Translations under genes and position numbers: made by a program
Notes under the pieces: generated by a model
What the model was told of the DNA's origin: nothing
What the model saw: only the letters and a program-made list of their open reading frames with translations
The model's database searches: none
Assembly: GCA_003049485.1 (NCBI GenBank)
Contig: PYST01000151.1
Coordinates: forward strand, 1-64,000
Origin: Ophioceras dolichostomum
Taxonomy: Eukaryota > Ascomycota > Sordariomycetes > Magnaporthales > Ophioceraceae
Direction of reading: 5' to 3'
Length of the DNA stretch: 64,000 nucleotides
Shown here: positions 1 to 12,683 of the stretch, one piece after another
Numbering within the stretch: position 1 is the first letter of the stretch
Layout: every line of letters begins with the position of its first letter

Positions 1-379
1 CCTAAGGTCTGTCGAGGGGGCTGCCTTGGTGACTGAGGCAACTCCTCCACGTGGGTGCACGGAAGTGCACCCAACCGTGGTTCAACACAGATGAAGCCGA
101 TTGCCGGTGCATCGGTCTTTCGACTAGTGGCAGTCTTCTGATCCCTCCGGCTCACTACTACACGATTGCGGAATGTTCAAACTTTCACACATGGATCGCA
201 ATATGATTTAACGGACTCTCGTAGGCCAGGTCTGCTCTTCGTAAGCGGGTTGATATAGTGTATTCAAGAATGTTGAGTAGGTAATTAGGGGACAATAAGA
301 CCTTTAAAGCCGGGTATACAAAAGTTGACTCAATGGATGAGAGAAGATTCGACATAGGTGGATGCGACACAGAATGAAT
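1..379. other. Window edge, no gene seen
   Basis: I see no convincing coding frame here. The stretch probably contains the 3' untranslated region of the minus-strand UNC93-like gene that ends at 380. Confidence 0.4.
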
Positions 380-1886
380 TCAGGCGGCTGATATGGCTTC
401 CTTGCTCTTCTCCGGGGCAGCCTCGGGCACCTCAGTCTCGCCCTCGGAATGTTCCGCGGAGACAACGTGCTTCCTGTCTTGGACCTCCCAGATGGTCAGA
501 AACGCCGGCACCAGACTCACGGTCCAGAAAACGACGTTGATAATGGTTGTGTAGAAGGGCGAGAATTTGCTAAGAAAGGAGTTAGAGTTAAAGTTGTAAC
601 TGCAACTGACAGAGTGGAGGGCGAGCACTCACCTGCTGCTGATTCCAAACGACGCACACTGGCCCCAGCTCTCGACTCCTCGCAGCAGGCCGGTGAGCCT
701 GCTCATCTCCGAGGTGCCGTTGCCGATGGTGCCGACAAGGAAGTACAGGTAATTCTGCACCATGTTCCCGATGGTGTTCAGCATGATGTACATGCCGAAG
801 GCACGGCCAAAGCCCGGCGACAGCCAGTCGAGGCTCCCCGGCGCCTTGATGTTGGTGAACTCGTTCTGGATGATGAGCACCCAGATCCACATGAGAGTGA
901 ATGGCCCCACGGACATCAGGAATCCCCACCGGATCCGCGTCTTCACGGTCAGGCGGGGCGAGTCGAGGAAGAAGCCGAATATTATGCAGGCGATGGTGCC
1001 CGTGATGGCGCACAGGAACGACGCCAGGGCGCGGGATCGGACGGTGAAGTAGAGCGTGAGGTAGGTCGACCCGTAGCCCCAGTAGAACCAGCTCGAGAAG
1101 AATATGGGCAACAACAGCCCGACCTGTCGCGTCGAGACCGTCTTCCAGAGCCGCTGCAGCTGCTCCTTCGCGGGCGTCTTGTCATCGACGATGATGGATG
1201 ATCCGTCCGAGCGCTGGGTCTTGTCGGGAGGCGAGAGCAGCAGCGAGATCGGCAACGACAGCGCCTGCAGCACCACGAACACCAGGATGGTCACGTACGA
1301 GACCTTCCCGGCCTTGGCGGTGTTGGCGTTGAGCCCCAGGTTGATCGCGCCGCCGATCAGCTGGCCGCTGTTCTTGAAGCCCAGCCACAGCGCCAGGTAG
1401 CGGCCCCGCTTCGCGTGCTCCGGGTACGACAGCACGATGGCGCCCTCGGCGGCCCAGTAGAAGCCCGCGCTGATGCCGCAGATGACGGCGCCGAAGAGCA
1501 CAAACCACTCGGTGCCGTAGCGGTTGTTCTGGTAGAGAGCCGCGCTGTACACCGACCAGCCCAGCGTGCCCATGACGAGCGTGTTCTTGAGCCCGATCCA
1601 GTTGACGAGGATGGGCGACAGGATGCTGAACAGGCCCATCAGGGCGAACACGATGCTGTTGCCGCCATTGACAAGGTACGGCTCGAGGGCCCCTCCCGCT
1701 CCCAGTGAGTTGTTGGCGTTCTGGTTTTTGAAAAGAGAGAGAGTTCAATGTTAGCAACCGAAGGAAACACTGGGAGGCATCGAATGGATGCGAGATGAGA
1801 GAGAGACTGACCCATAAACCAGGTCCGAGGAGAGCAATGAAGCCGCAGATGATCATCTGGGCGAGGACACTCCTGTAGAACGACAT
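380..1886 (-). CDS. UNC93-like multi-pass membrane protein (MFS fold)
   Basis: Three exons on the minus strand: 1886-1812, 1720-633 and 569-380, giving 450 aa. The joins restore continuous frame. The first join creates the sequence GPGLWNANNSLGAGG, a glycine-rich motif after transmembrane segment 1 that is typical of fungal UNC93-like proteins. Further hydrophobic helices follow through the large exon (for example around FALMGLFSILSPILVNW and the segment ending IIFGFFL), and the tail is short and acidic. The family has the major-facilitator fold; animal UNC93 is linked to ion-channel regulation and UNC93B1 to receptor trafficking, while fungal members are mostly uncharacterised putative transporters. 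The start ATG at 1886 is chosen because it leads directly into a membrane helix. The first donor is GTCAGT, the second GTGAGT. No substrate can be read from the sequence. Confidence 0.85.
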
Positions 1887-1997
1887 CTTGCAAGTGCAAT
1901 GACTCGGGAGCCTCAAGCCTAGATGCAGGAACCGCGGATGAGCGTGCAGCTACAAACGAAACATCTTCAGAGAGAGAACCGCTGCACCTGGCCGTCC

Positions 1998-2006
1998 CTA
2001 TATAAA
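1998..2006 (-). promoter_or_regulatory. Possible TATA box of the UNC93-like gene
   Basis: A TATATA-containing stretch lies about 112-120 bp upstream of the ATG at 1886, at a plausible core-promoter distance. This rests on motif and spacing only. Confidence 0.3.
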
Positions 2007-5000
2007 GCCACAGTCTCACCACAAGCGTGGTGGATTCAATGGCCTGGATGTCAAAATTCTCATCGCAGAGCGGACCGATGGAATCTTGCGTCTTCATAAC
2101 GTTCAATGACGCGATTCCCTCAAAAAAGCGGCCCCGAATCGATTTTTCGTTTCAGTGGGCCGGTGGACCGGCCGCTCGACGAAGTGGGAAGGTGTCCGCC
2201 GGTTCCGGTGGATCGACGTTAAATCCCGGGACGCCACCGGCGCCAAACGTCCGAGGCTTTCGGAACCTGGGCCGGTTCACCATCCTGCATTATTATACTG
2301 TGCGCTTATTTTATTAGCATTGCCACATGGTTGTTGTGTAACTTGTGAGCAGTGTTTCACTGGAGGTACGCGCAATCATCTCAATGTAGAGAAATATGAG
2401 CCGCTTGGTACTACTACTAACCTACAGGTAGGTGTATCACCGTTTTACGAGCTGGGCAGCCTCGGCAGTGGTATTAAAGCATGTTGCAATCCTGGTTCCT
2501 CCTGAAGTCGAAACCTGACCGCCAACTTTGTATTCAGGCAATTCCGTCCACACTGGCACTCCTCAGCTATTCGAATTTACGGCGCGACGTGCCTATCTCA
2601 GTAACGCTAGAGATGCCAGTGAGGCGCTCTCTGATACATCCCGCCGTCTACGAGGTGAGGTTGGAAGTTTCGTCTTTCTCGTCCTTCCAGTCCCCCTAAC
2701 ATCCCCAGAGGTGGCGTCTCGAGATCCCCTGTCTGGATCATTGGACACTAGGTAAGGTAGGTAGGTACAAGAAGGGACATCGGAGTGACATTAGAGTAGA
2801 AGGTAGACGAGTCCCAGATACGACAGTTTCCACGGCTGGGTCGAGATGGGGAGGGGCGTGGTATTATCTCTAACGGCCTTCCAGTTCTGTTTATCGTGAG
2901 ACGAAAGTTTCCTGCGCCGAAGTGATCCTTCGTCTCTGAGTACTAATATCTGTATCACGTCGGCGAGCGAGTCTCATTCAGCGCCACCCCGGTTGAAGAG
3001 ACCCTTTATTCGTCGCAATACCCTCACGTTCCTCCTTGGTGTTTTGTCCCTCTGTGTGTTTCCCGGCCTATTTTGAACCTGGGAATGATGCCATGTGCCA
3101 ATCGTGATCTTCAGTCGTATAGGACATTATGTTGTCTTCTATCTCATGCTTGTTGATGCCACCCTGTGTTGATTAGTAGCTGAGTGAGCAACGACCACTA
3201 GGTCGGTAGGTATCTAGGTATCTACCTAGTTGCCTGCCTCCTGGGCAGTCGTACGCAGCTAGGCTGCCACTTATATCAGACAATCTCACCAGTCGCGTGT
3301 GTGTGCTCGCATAGTTCGCCACTAAGTGAGACGAGAGACTGCTTTTGTCCTACGCCCGTGATCTTTATTCCGAGTTTCAACTCCGGGACATCTTAGGGTT
3401 GGGGGGCTGCCGGTCACACGGATCCGAAAGAGGTGTACAAATGGACCCCACTGAGTGTTGTTTGCTCTGCCATTCGCACTCCTTTTCGCGTGGTTTTTCT
3501 GTTTTCATTTTTTTTCTCCGACCTCATCGCCGCGAGCTCCTCCGGCGGCACGGAGGTGTGGGTCAACCACTTGATAGCGGCGGCAGAGCCCTGAGGTATC
3601 TACCAAGTAGTACATTTTCCGACGGGGGGCTGACCAAAGAAATATTGATGCCTTAAAGTACAGGACTGACAGATTTCAGCAACTGCGCGAAATTCCCTGT
3701 AGGATCAAGGCCTGGGAAGTTTTGTGGTGGCTAACTCACGAGAGAAAGTCCGATGTCCTCGGACTTCGTGACCAAGCTTCGGATAGAAATCCACGACGCG
3801 GCACGGTGAACATGCCCCGGCCGCAGCAACGTGGTCTTGCAGGCAACGATGTGGTGGCTAGCACGGCATGATTGGTCAGTCCTCGAGCTTGAGCCACAGC
3901 TTTAGCACGAGCACCGCCATATCCGCCACTCTATTTGCGGAATCGCTGGAGGATGTGTGGCGCACCCTGCTGTGTACTACCCCAAATTTGGCTTGGACTA
4001 TTGTTAAGTAATCCCACTTACACAGGGTACTGGGAGACAGCTGCGAGGCCAACCAACCCGGTGGTAAAAATCGTAACGGAGCTGAGGGCGAAGAGACTGA
4101 TGTTGTAAACCTGTAAAGTCGCGAACTTTGGTGCTCCCAGGATCTCAGAATCCCAGCATCCTCCTCAGCGGCACGGGGCGGGGTCGAGCTTGCACGAGCC
4201 GCAAAAGAAGAGCAGGAGTATTTTTCGGCCCCCAGAACCAAGGCCGTGGAGCGGGAGGTGGAATGGAGGTGGAAAGTGGGAGTAACAACCAACGACGGCC
4301 GAAAATCTCGTCCGCTGGCAAGCCTGGCAGCCCAGAAGGTCAGAATTTTCGGCTGAGATGCCTAGAGGGAGGATTCACACCTTGATTCCTACACGCCAAG
4401 CCCGCAAACTGTTAGTATTACATGAACTGTTTGTTAGTGTTAGCTTTTTCTCCCGGTGTTTGTTGGTAGGCATCTGAAACCCGCGGCAGTTTGTTCTCCA
4501 GCTCAAACCATTCGATTCCACCCTCCCCCCTCCAGGCTCTTTGGCGGAGGCCTGGCAGCCATTCTCTTGTGTGTGATGTGTGATTGGCGATTCCTGTTTG
4601 TGCTCGGCATGGGACGGTGGGATTTCGGGCGGGCCAAAGCAACGTCATTACAGCCATGCCACGATCCTTCCAGCAGGTCATGAGAGGGACAACTGGACAA
4701 ATGCTAGGGGTCGGACGCCCTAGGCAGCATGTGGCATGCGGCTCGAGAGATAGAAGTCGCTAGAAGTGTGTCATTGCGCCCAACATTGAGTTGGGTTGGG
4801 GACTTGGGGAGCTTCCCGTCCCGTTGAGGCTGCCGAATCCTACCGAGCCCGCCACCTGGCCGCAGATCAGTCTGTGGCGAACAATCTGGGGGATTCTATT
4901 TCTCTATCTGTGGGCGCATGTGCTTCTCGACACCGCCCTGTGCACTTTACTAGAACAAGGACCAGCTGAGATCACTAGGACGCCGGGTGACGACAAGGTA

Positions 5001-8000
5001 TCTACATGGAAGGCCAGTGGCGGGCATTCCTTCCATCGCGTAAAATCGCCCGCAGCAGAACGCAGTCTTTTTGGCGGACGTACTTGTTTCTCCAAAAAGG
5101 ACAAAAAAGCAATAGGATAACGCGCGATGCAAAACTCCTACATATCGGACCTAGAATCCAGAATCCTGCAACGTGTGGGGGCGGTTGCTACCGCCGGCTC
5201 CTGCTTCCAGCTCTCTCGCGTGTTGAGCGGCTTTTTGACCGTTTTGGGTAGAACGGGCCCCATCTTGCCCCCGATGGAGGAGAATGAGTTATGGCTGAGT
5301 GGAAATTTCCCCCCGATGAGGCTCTCTATCACGCGTACGGTTGACACAGACACTTGGCACGTGGAATTTTCGCCCGATCCGCCTCTTGCAAATCCTACAC
5401 TTCTGACCTTCTCGGTAGCCCCTCTTTGCGACTTGCGGCTCCGGCACCACTAGCGGAGAACACGAGCAGGAGAAGGTGACTGTAGACACAGTCACGGATC
5501 AAGTCTCAGAGACAACCTGCAGCTGGACTCAGGATTTCGGGGCTACACATATGTGCACTTGGACTACAAGGGGCATCTGAGTTTGAAAGAATGCCTACTT
5601 GGTGGATAGTTTAGGTGTTATATTTCGCTTCCCTGTGACTCTAGTGTCCTACTTCTGGGGAGGGAGACCAGGGAGGTGGAATCCTTCCTAGGCAGTTGGG
5701 GCACGTGTGGAGGGAGTCAGAGGCCAAGCAACATGATCTCTCGTTCGATGCTATTATGCTAACATGGTGGGCCGACCCGAGAGGAACTACTAGGTAGGAA
5801 GGGATCAATAACTACCACACTAGTGGAGGGTCGACCGAATAGGCAGGGCAGGTATGGAGGGGCAAAATCAGTCAGGTCCCCATTCCGCCAGTATAGCCAG
5901 ACTGACAGAGTCGAGGTCCACAGCACTGAGCAGTGGCCTCCCGTCCTTCGGTGTAAGGTGCCCGAAAAAAGAGGATTCGGAGTGACTAGCACGCCGCTTG
6001 GGCCCATCCGGAATCGATACGCGGCAAAACTTGCACTTCTTAGATGTAATGCTATCGTGTCTCGCGCCTACTCCTTCCCGCGCAAAGTTTTACCACGCAG
6101 GACTTGTACTCATATGGTACTGGTACGATTATCCCAGGGGCGACGACGTCCTTTATGTGGGGGAAAAAAGCAGACAAGACAATACAAGGAGTGGAAGAGG
6201 CCGCCGATTCTCAGTTCTTCTCTCGAGATTGTTCTACATCAAACATCTTACCCTATATTATACATTTGATGCCGTGCAGGAAACAGGAAGATATAGTAAA
6301 AGCCGCCGCGTCTAAATTTAAGCGCAGGCATGAAGCGCCGATAAGTCCGTTTCCGCACCCACGCAACATCGGAGTCTTGACGACCGGCCCCACATGCGGT
6401 CGAAGTCAGACGGTGACGACAGCTGTCATCATCGTAGGGCTGGGTTGGGAATCTGGCATACAGCAAACGTGCCGAGAAGCCAACTGAGCTTACCGAGGTG
6501 AGTGTGCTTGGGTGCGTGGACACACGGTCAGCCGGTGGGCAGAGCTGCCGACAGATGCAGGAAGTCTTGTTGACCTGACTGCATCATTCAAGTGAGACCT
6601 GCTGTGTCCAGACCTCGGCAGGTGGGGCGTCGCACTACCAGGACACCTCTCGGGCAAGCGGCTCAGAGCATTCCCATCCTGACGGATTTCCGTTTCGGTA
6701 TCGAAAAGGAACAGGTAGGACGAAAGAAGAAGAACAAAAAAAACAGTGCGCCGCTGCCCAGCCAGCTTACCCCTGCTCCATCGTCCACCCGCCCTTGCTT
6801 TGGGCCCTTGTTGGCCCCCTTGCCCGTCCTTGCGGCGGGGAATTTAAGATTCTATAAGGCTGCAGCTGAGGTGAGTGCAGCCCACACTATTTCCCCGCTG
6901 TGCCCCAAAGGAGCAGAGTGTTGCTGGCGTGCTGGGCCAATTGGCCAATCCAGTGCGGCGACATGGATGTTGCCTATTGGTGAGGATCAGGATGGATAAC
7001 ACGCCAAAGAACAGACAAATCGACGGGCGTTTTGGCATGTATACGGTACTGTGCAAGTATTGACTTTGGCCTGTCGGTGGGTGGTCACTGAACTAACTTG
7101 GGCCTCCGCGCTAGCTGTACTTGTCGTGCCAGCAGTGCTAGCAGTGCTCGACTAGCACTGCTGACAGTCCCGCCTCAATCTGGGGCCCCCGTCCTAACCA
7201 GCCTCAATGTACCCTGAAAGGCGAGCCCGCCCTGCTGGCTACCACCTATAGGTCGCTCACTGGCCGCCCAGTGCCCACACATCCGGAATCCACACCTCCC
7301 AAACCCACCTCGCCTACACCAGTCCCGCTTTCTGATGCTGATGATTGACGACTTCTCTCCCAAGTGTCCTTCCCCAGGCACTCAATCGATCTTTTCTTTC
7401 TCCCAAATTATGTCAGCGGACGCCCCGATGCGCCATCGCGCATGCACGGGTGTGACATCCTTGCACGACCAACCGTCCGCGGTTTTCCCGTGACAAGCGA
7501 CAGACCCCCAACCCGAAGTTGTTCGGCCGGGTCTCAACTGCCTGAGAGACCAGACATTGGCGAGCTCGGACTTTGGTGCGCAGTACGCACTACCTCCCTC
7601 TCACTAGCTCACCAAAAACACAACGGGTTGACTGTCCCGGATACATAGCCCAACTCCAAAAATTTCCAGTGCTACTACGGTTGGTGGCGTAGCGCGTGCC
7701 GCGATGGATCTCCTTTTCAGGCTTCAGAAATCCCACAGACCTCGACCTCCCCACACACCGACTGGAAGAGTCCCCATTCGTCTCTGCCCTTTCCTCCCAC
7801 AGGACTTGTCCACCACAGGACTAGGCCCGTTTGGGAAACACGTGCGTTCAAGTTCTGCAGCAAGGTACGGTACTAAAGCAATACAGGATACACATCACTC
7901 GTGCACTCAAAACATTGGAACCCTGTCCACATCACTCGCAAGTGAAGTGACCCAGCCCCGAGCCCCTGCCGCCCTGCCGTTCTGCTTCTCCATAGGCCCA

Positions 8001-8585
8001 GCACCGGCTGGCAGTTAAGATTTCGACGGTGACAAGGACGTCCACCCTGGGACCACACCACCAGCTTGGCACTGGACCCCGTTTTCCACACCCCAGTCGC
8101 CCACCCACTACACAAACATTTAACCCACGCCGTGGGGGGTCTCGCTTGTGAGGCAGTTTTCCTTTTACACCCCCGTTCTCGTCCATCTCTTTTCCTTCTC
8201 TCTCCTTTATCCGTGACACACACCGAATCGTAAAGGAACACACTCGCCTGTTGTATCTTATTTCTCTGCCGGCACTCCAGGTAGCAACATTAGTGAACAC
8301 CAGGAGAGCATAATCTCAGAACGAGGAAGGACTCGGAGCATATCTCTACCTCCTCAGTACCTCGGCAGTTCGAACCTCAACCTTCCCCATCAGGTACACC
8401 CTACGACCCACGGCCAACAAGGACCCCTCCCCTTTACCTGCCTGCCGTGACCTACACCCACCGAACCTTTCTCTACATACCCACGAACTCTGCCCTGCAG
8501 GAAGTTCCACATCTAGCCTCTTCCGGGGTCATCGAGACATCTGATATAAAGGTAGTCAACGTAGAGCGCGGGTCATAGGGAGAAG
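2007..8585. other. Long gene-poor interval
   Basis: About 6.6 kb in which open frames are short, overlap on several frames and show no recognisable domain or good splice-joined extension. I see scattered TAGGTAGGTA-type words (near 2753-2766 and 3203-3230) but no terminal repeats or transposase frame. The last several hundred bases, rich in CACA and CCT tracts, resemble a fungal promoter or leader for the gene starting at 9024. Confidence 0.5.
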
Positions 8586-9023
8586 GTGTACATGATGTAT
8601 CCTCTACGCCATCACGGTCACCGCCACCACCACCACCAGGCATCTACATCTGCATCGACATCTCCATCTACATCTCCAGCGGACGAGAAGCAGAACATCC
8701 GCATCCACACCGACCTATCACCACTCACGTCGATCCGGCCATCGCCACTCACCGCCCACTCGCTCACGGCATCGTCTCCGGACATAAAGCTCGAGGAGTT
8801 CCCAGATCGAAACGGCCTTCTCCTCCTGGAAACTATCCAGACAACAACGACAGCAACAACCACAACATCACCTCCTCTCCATCTTCATCCTCAACCCATC
8901 ACTGCCAGAACGACGACAACCGGCTCCTCTTCTTCTACTTCGAGCCCAAACTTCACCACCAAGCCACTACCAAACAACTACACCCCACCTACAGTCCGTC
9001 TCTTCCTCCAAAACAACAACATC

Positions 9024-9558
9024 ATGTCTTCCGGCGGCAGCACTGGTGGCGGCAGCACCGGCGGCGGCAGCAGCAGCGGTGGCAGCAGCAGCGGCTCGTG
9101 GAACGACATCGTGTCGAGCTCGTCCGCTATCGGCATTATCAAGCCCGTGGTGTTCGACGTCTACGGGAACCCAACTGTACGGATCCTCTCTTCATCCCCT
9201 ACCATCCCCTGCCTCCTCCCACTACCACGTCATGCCACAACCGCCCTGATTTCTCCCCCCTTGGTCCATCGCACCCAAGATGGCCTCCTCTTCGCCGCAG
9301 AGGAGTCAGGTCCCCCCTCCGCATTAGCAGTCCGGGAGATTGAGACCTCTTTCCCCCCGTACAACCCGATATTTCATCTCCTGCACCCAGCTAGCTCCTC
9401 ATTCTCGTCCACCGTGCTAACAGGAATCCTCCTAACCCAAACAGACCAAGTCCTCCTCCCGCACTTCCTACTACAGTTCTAACTACGGCTCCAGCAGCCG
9501 TGGATCTTCGTATTCCTCGCCGCGTTCCCACCGTGGGGGCACATCTGGCGGCCGGTAA
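9024..9558 (+). CDS. Small Ser/Gly-rich protein of unknown function
   Basis: Two exons, 9024-9176 and 9445-9558, encode 88 aa. The ATG follows the leader-like context CAACATC. The 268-bp intron has donor GTACGG, a branch-like GTGCTAAC and acceptor AAACAG. The join puts GNPT next to TKSSSRTSYYSSN, so both exons are compositionally alike. The N-terminus is a Gly/Ser run (MSSGGSTGGGSTGGG), the middle has the ordered-looking segment IGIIKPVVFDVYGNPT, and the C-terminus is Ser/Tyr/Arg-rich, ending GGTSGGR. I recognise no family. The frame stays open upstream to an ATG at 8592, which would add 144 low-complexity residues rich in His, Thr, Ser and Pro; the poor start context there makes the shorter protein more likely. 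Without splicing, the frame runs on to a stop at 9480. Confidence 0.5.
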
Positions 9559-11216
9559 CGCGGATGAGAAGCCGTGGCTTCCCGTGGGATGAACGATCTT
9601 TATCAGCCCTGGCTTCTCTTTCAACTTTCTGCTTCTATCTGCTATTTATTGCTTTTCTGTCTGTTCTGTTTTACTCTTCCCGCATAGGTTGCATCCATTG
9701 CTTTTCCTCAGCGTGTCTGTCTCGTATGCATCTTCTTTGCCGAGCTTGGTGTAAGTTTTCACATGACCCATTTCTCTGCACGCCGTACCCATGCGTCCCC
9801 TCGAAAACCAGCACTAACATAACCCGGGACCTAGCTCCGCATGTTTTCCTTCTCGCTGCTCTCTGAACATCTCTCGTCGTCATTGTCACCTCCCGTGTCG
9901 TTTTTGCTTCTTTTCGTTGCATTCCTGTTTTCATTTGGTCTTTGACTGCAGCTGGAGCATATACGAAGAGATCACTACCATGACGAGTTGCTGTAAGAGC
10001 AAAGGATGTCTCGGCGTCATTTCTCTTTTTTTTTTATCATGATGTTTCATACTAGATAACAAATCCCTCTATGGTAGCAAACGTTCTCACGAACGAGTCC
10101 ATAGAAACCGCACACAAACACAACTCTAGAGCAAAGCTGGCTTTCCATCATTTTTCCTGCACCTCAGTTATCACTAAAACCTCACGTGAGCTACTATCAA
10201 AACGTGCTTGCTGGATAAGTACCTAGGTAGTCACTGTTTTTTGCCTTAACAGGGACTAGGACGTTCAAGTCGTATTCTCACTTGGCTAGACGTGGTCTAA
10301 CACAGGCACCCCAGATGACGGAGTCTGACGTCAACTATGAAAAGCACAACCAGTGTCCCACGGATATTGTTCCTCATAGTTTTTTTTTTTTTTTTTTTTT
10401 TTTGGCAATAGTCCCTCTAGCTTCCCATTTGGGAAACTATAACCGTCAGTCCTTGAGCGTGTGATAGACCTCACATACCGTGCCGCATCCGACCGTACGC
10501 GAACCCAGGGGAGTGGTGCAACCCTCCCGAATTGATCCAGGCGTTAAGGCTTTATTCTAACCAGGCCAGGCCGCGTCATACGAGGCCATCTCCTTGCTAC
10601 CGAGCTATTGAAGAGACTGAGGAGGCCGTGACACATGAGCTTGCTGTCGCGGTCCACATTCCAGAATACCATACCACAAAACACTCAAGTGTGCCAGTGC
10701 CCTAAGAGGCTCGAAACGCATGATGAAATGATCGCTCAGATTACAAATTTGTTGGACACGCAATCCCAGCAATCCTTCACGCTCAATTGAGCACTAGACC
10801 AGCATCCAGGGTTGATTGATAGACGAGACTGCCCCATATACCGACTCCACAGTCTTCAGTTCTCTCCTGGCGGCTCCGTAGCTGGGACTACACGGGAGCT
10901 CCGCTCAAGATTCGCTCGGTGTAGAGGTTGCCCTCGTGCCTGGCATTGTTCGTCCGACTCCGGGCTCCGGCCTTCGCCGCCTTTTTTGCAGCGGCAGCTG
11001 TCAACCTCGCGCTTCATTCAGCCCTATCTCCGCTGTTCATTGGACCCAATCTACTGGCACCCCGTCAACTTTATTGCTAACGTCCGCCCTTCATCCTTGC
11101 TCATCCCTTCATCCACCACACATATATACCTGCCGATATTCACTAAATAGGCACGCAGGCAAGTTTCCCCGAGCCAACCCAGCCTCCAACCCCTTCAAAC
11201 CCTCTCAACCCCCCTT
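9559..11216. other. Intergenic, includes poly-T
   Basis: No gene supported. The first few hundred bases are T-rich and probably 3' UTR of the Ser/Gly-rich gene. A 24-base poly-T run lies at 10380-10403. The last 100 bases are C-rich and abut the thioesterase stop. Confidence 0.45.
10380..10403. repeat. Poly-T tract (24 nt)
   Basis: Uninterrupted T homopolymer in intergenic sequence. Confidence 0.95.
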
Positions 11217-11999
11217 TCACAACTTAACATCCATCCCAAGCCCACCCCCCACCAAAGCAACGAACAGCGCCTCCCCCCTCGCCAGCTCCCTCCCCCCCTC
11301 ATCCTCGATCCTCCCCTCGCAGTAATACTTCTTGCCCCCCTCGACCCTCACGATCCTAGACCTCACAACCACCGTGCCCGGCGCAGGCACGGGCCTCACA
11401 AACCTCGTGTTCAGATACGCCGTCACCAGCGGCACGTCCCTCGGGATGGCGCCGACGCCGCGGTTCACGGGCGCGAGGAGCCCGATGCACTCGTCCAGGA
11501 TCGAGGCGACGACGCCGCCGTGGCAGATGGAGGGGAAGCCGCTTACGGCTGGGCCGAGGGTGAGGAGGGAGGTTAGGTTGGTGATGAGTTGTGGTGGTGG
11601 TGGTGGTGGTGGTGGTTGTCCCTCGGCGGAGGAGGAGGAAAGGGATTGCGAGGGTTGTGGAGGTGGGGGTGAAGAGTAAAAGCAGATGAATGCGGCGATT
11701 GTGTCGGGCGTGTTGAGCGTTTGCGAGAAGAACGCGACGGAGTTGCTGCCGTCGAGAAGGTTCTTGTGGCGGCGGCCGTGGGCGATCTCGGCGACGAGGT
11801 TGGGTGTTGAGTTGAGCAGGGCCGCGCAACAGGGGATGGAGTGGAAGTGGGCGAGTTCGGCTTTGAGTTCTGCGGCAGCGGCTGCTGTTGATGTTGCTGC
11901 TGATGCTGAGAAGGATGATGTGTATGCTACCAAGGGATCGGCAACCGGAGCGAGGGCTGCGCCGATGGCTCCGGCGTCGCTTTTTGTCTTTTCTCCCAT
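11217..11999 (-). CDS. Hot-dog fold (4HBT/PaaI-like) thioesterase
   Basis: Single-exon frame of 260 aa starting at ATG 11999. Residues 160-172 read HGGVVASILDECI, the helix signature of hot-dog acyl-CoA thioesterases, with an acidic pair (D169, E170) as the likely catalytic residue. The following strands (AYLNTRFVRPVP and VVVRSRIVRVEGGKKYYCEGRI) fit the beta-sheet of the fold. Family members hydrolyse acyl-CoA thioesters; the substrate cannot be inferred. Residues 111-137 form a Ser/Pro-rich insertion with eight prolines in a row, encoded by a GGT/CCA microsatellite around 11590-11620. No mitochondrial or secretory signal is obvious. THEM4-like proteins are an equally good name. Confidence 0.75.
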   Translation of the reverse strand: MGEKTKSDAGAIGAALAPVADPLVAYTSSFSASAATSTAAAAAELKAELAHFHSIPCCAALLNSTPNLVAEIAHGRRHKNLLDGSNSVAFFSQTLNTPDTIAAFICFYSSPPPPQPSQSLSSSSAEGQPPPPPPPPQLITNLTSLLTLGPAVSGFPSICHGGVVASILDECIGLLAPVNRGVGAIPRDVPLVTAYLNTRFVRPVPAPGTVVVRSRIVRVEGGKKYYCEGRIEDEGGRELARGEALFVALVGGGLGMDVKL

Positions 12000-12683
12000 T
12001 GCGATTGACGATTGGAGCTGGCGGTTGGAGGTAATCCTACCCCGACTTCATGTTCTGGTTGATGACCTGTGTCGCTGCTGGTGATTTGCCCACTTGTGTT
12101 CAGAGGTGAGCTGAGTTGGGCTGGACAAGCTGTTTTGTAGTGTCCAGTCGGAGGTTGCATTAAGCCGAGGCAAGCGACGTTTGCAGGCCCTGTGTCTAAC
12201 GGTGTATGCCTCAGTGTCGATGGTGCCCCAGACCTGTTCTCCACGCCGACTATTTGCATGTTGGGGAAATGCTTGGTCGGCCATGCGGCAAGATGGAGAG
12301 GTTCTAACATAATCTCACCAATAAGGCATGCGTCCGGGAAAGCGCCCCCAGCCTGCAGAATCTCCACACCAAACAGTCCGCCGAACGCTGGCAAAAGTAG
12401 CGGCCGACTTGGCTGCTGCCGATCACAGATGGAGAGATGATACCTGCGGCGTGCTGCCGAACACACCAGACAACAAACGATTAGACAAGGCAGTAGGTAG
12501 TAGGTAGATAGCGCGAACAACATGTCAGCGATTCAATTTGGAGCCTGTATGACAACGGATGGTTATCTCGATGAAGTGATGAGCAAGAAAGCCCAAAATC
12601 TGGACAGCGGTTGTGTCGAATAAGTACCCAAAAACGGCGCTACAAGGAAGAGTCTCGTATCATTGGGCCCGAAGCGTCCCGGG
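12000..12683. other. Intergenic, no convincing gene
   Basis: Contains the upstream region of the thioesterase and the downstream region of the UVRAG-like gene. A minus frame beginning at ATG 12523 is open but has no protein-like features. Confidence 0.4.

Noticed and set aside
449..1201. Long plus-strand open frame opposite the UNC93-like gene
   Set aside because: Antisense shadow of a GC-rich coding exon; no protein features of its own.
8592..9480. Unspliced open frame covering the Ser/Gly-rich gene
   Set aside because: Reading through the proposed intron gives low-complexity sequence. The spliced version joins two compositionally matching parts, so the unspliced form is not listed as the main product.
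11927..12523. Minus-strand open frame of 198 codons upstream of the thioesterase
   Set aside because: Overlaps the thioesterase start in another frame and has no domain or coding bias. It begins with a hydrophobic stretch but lacks a convincing continuation.
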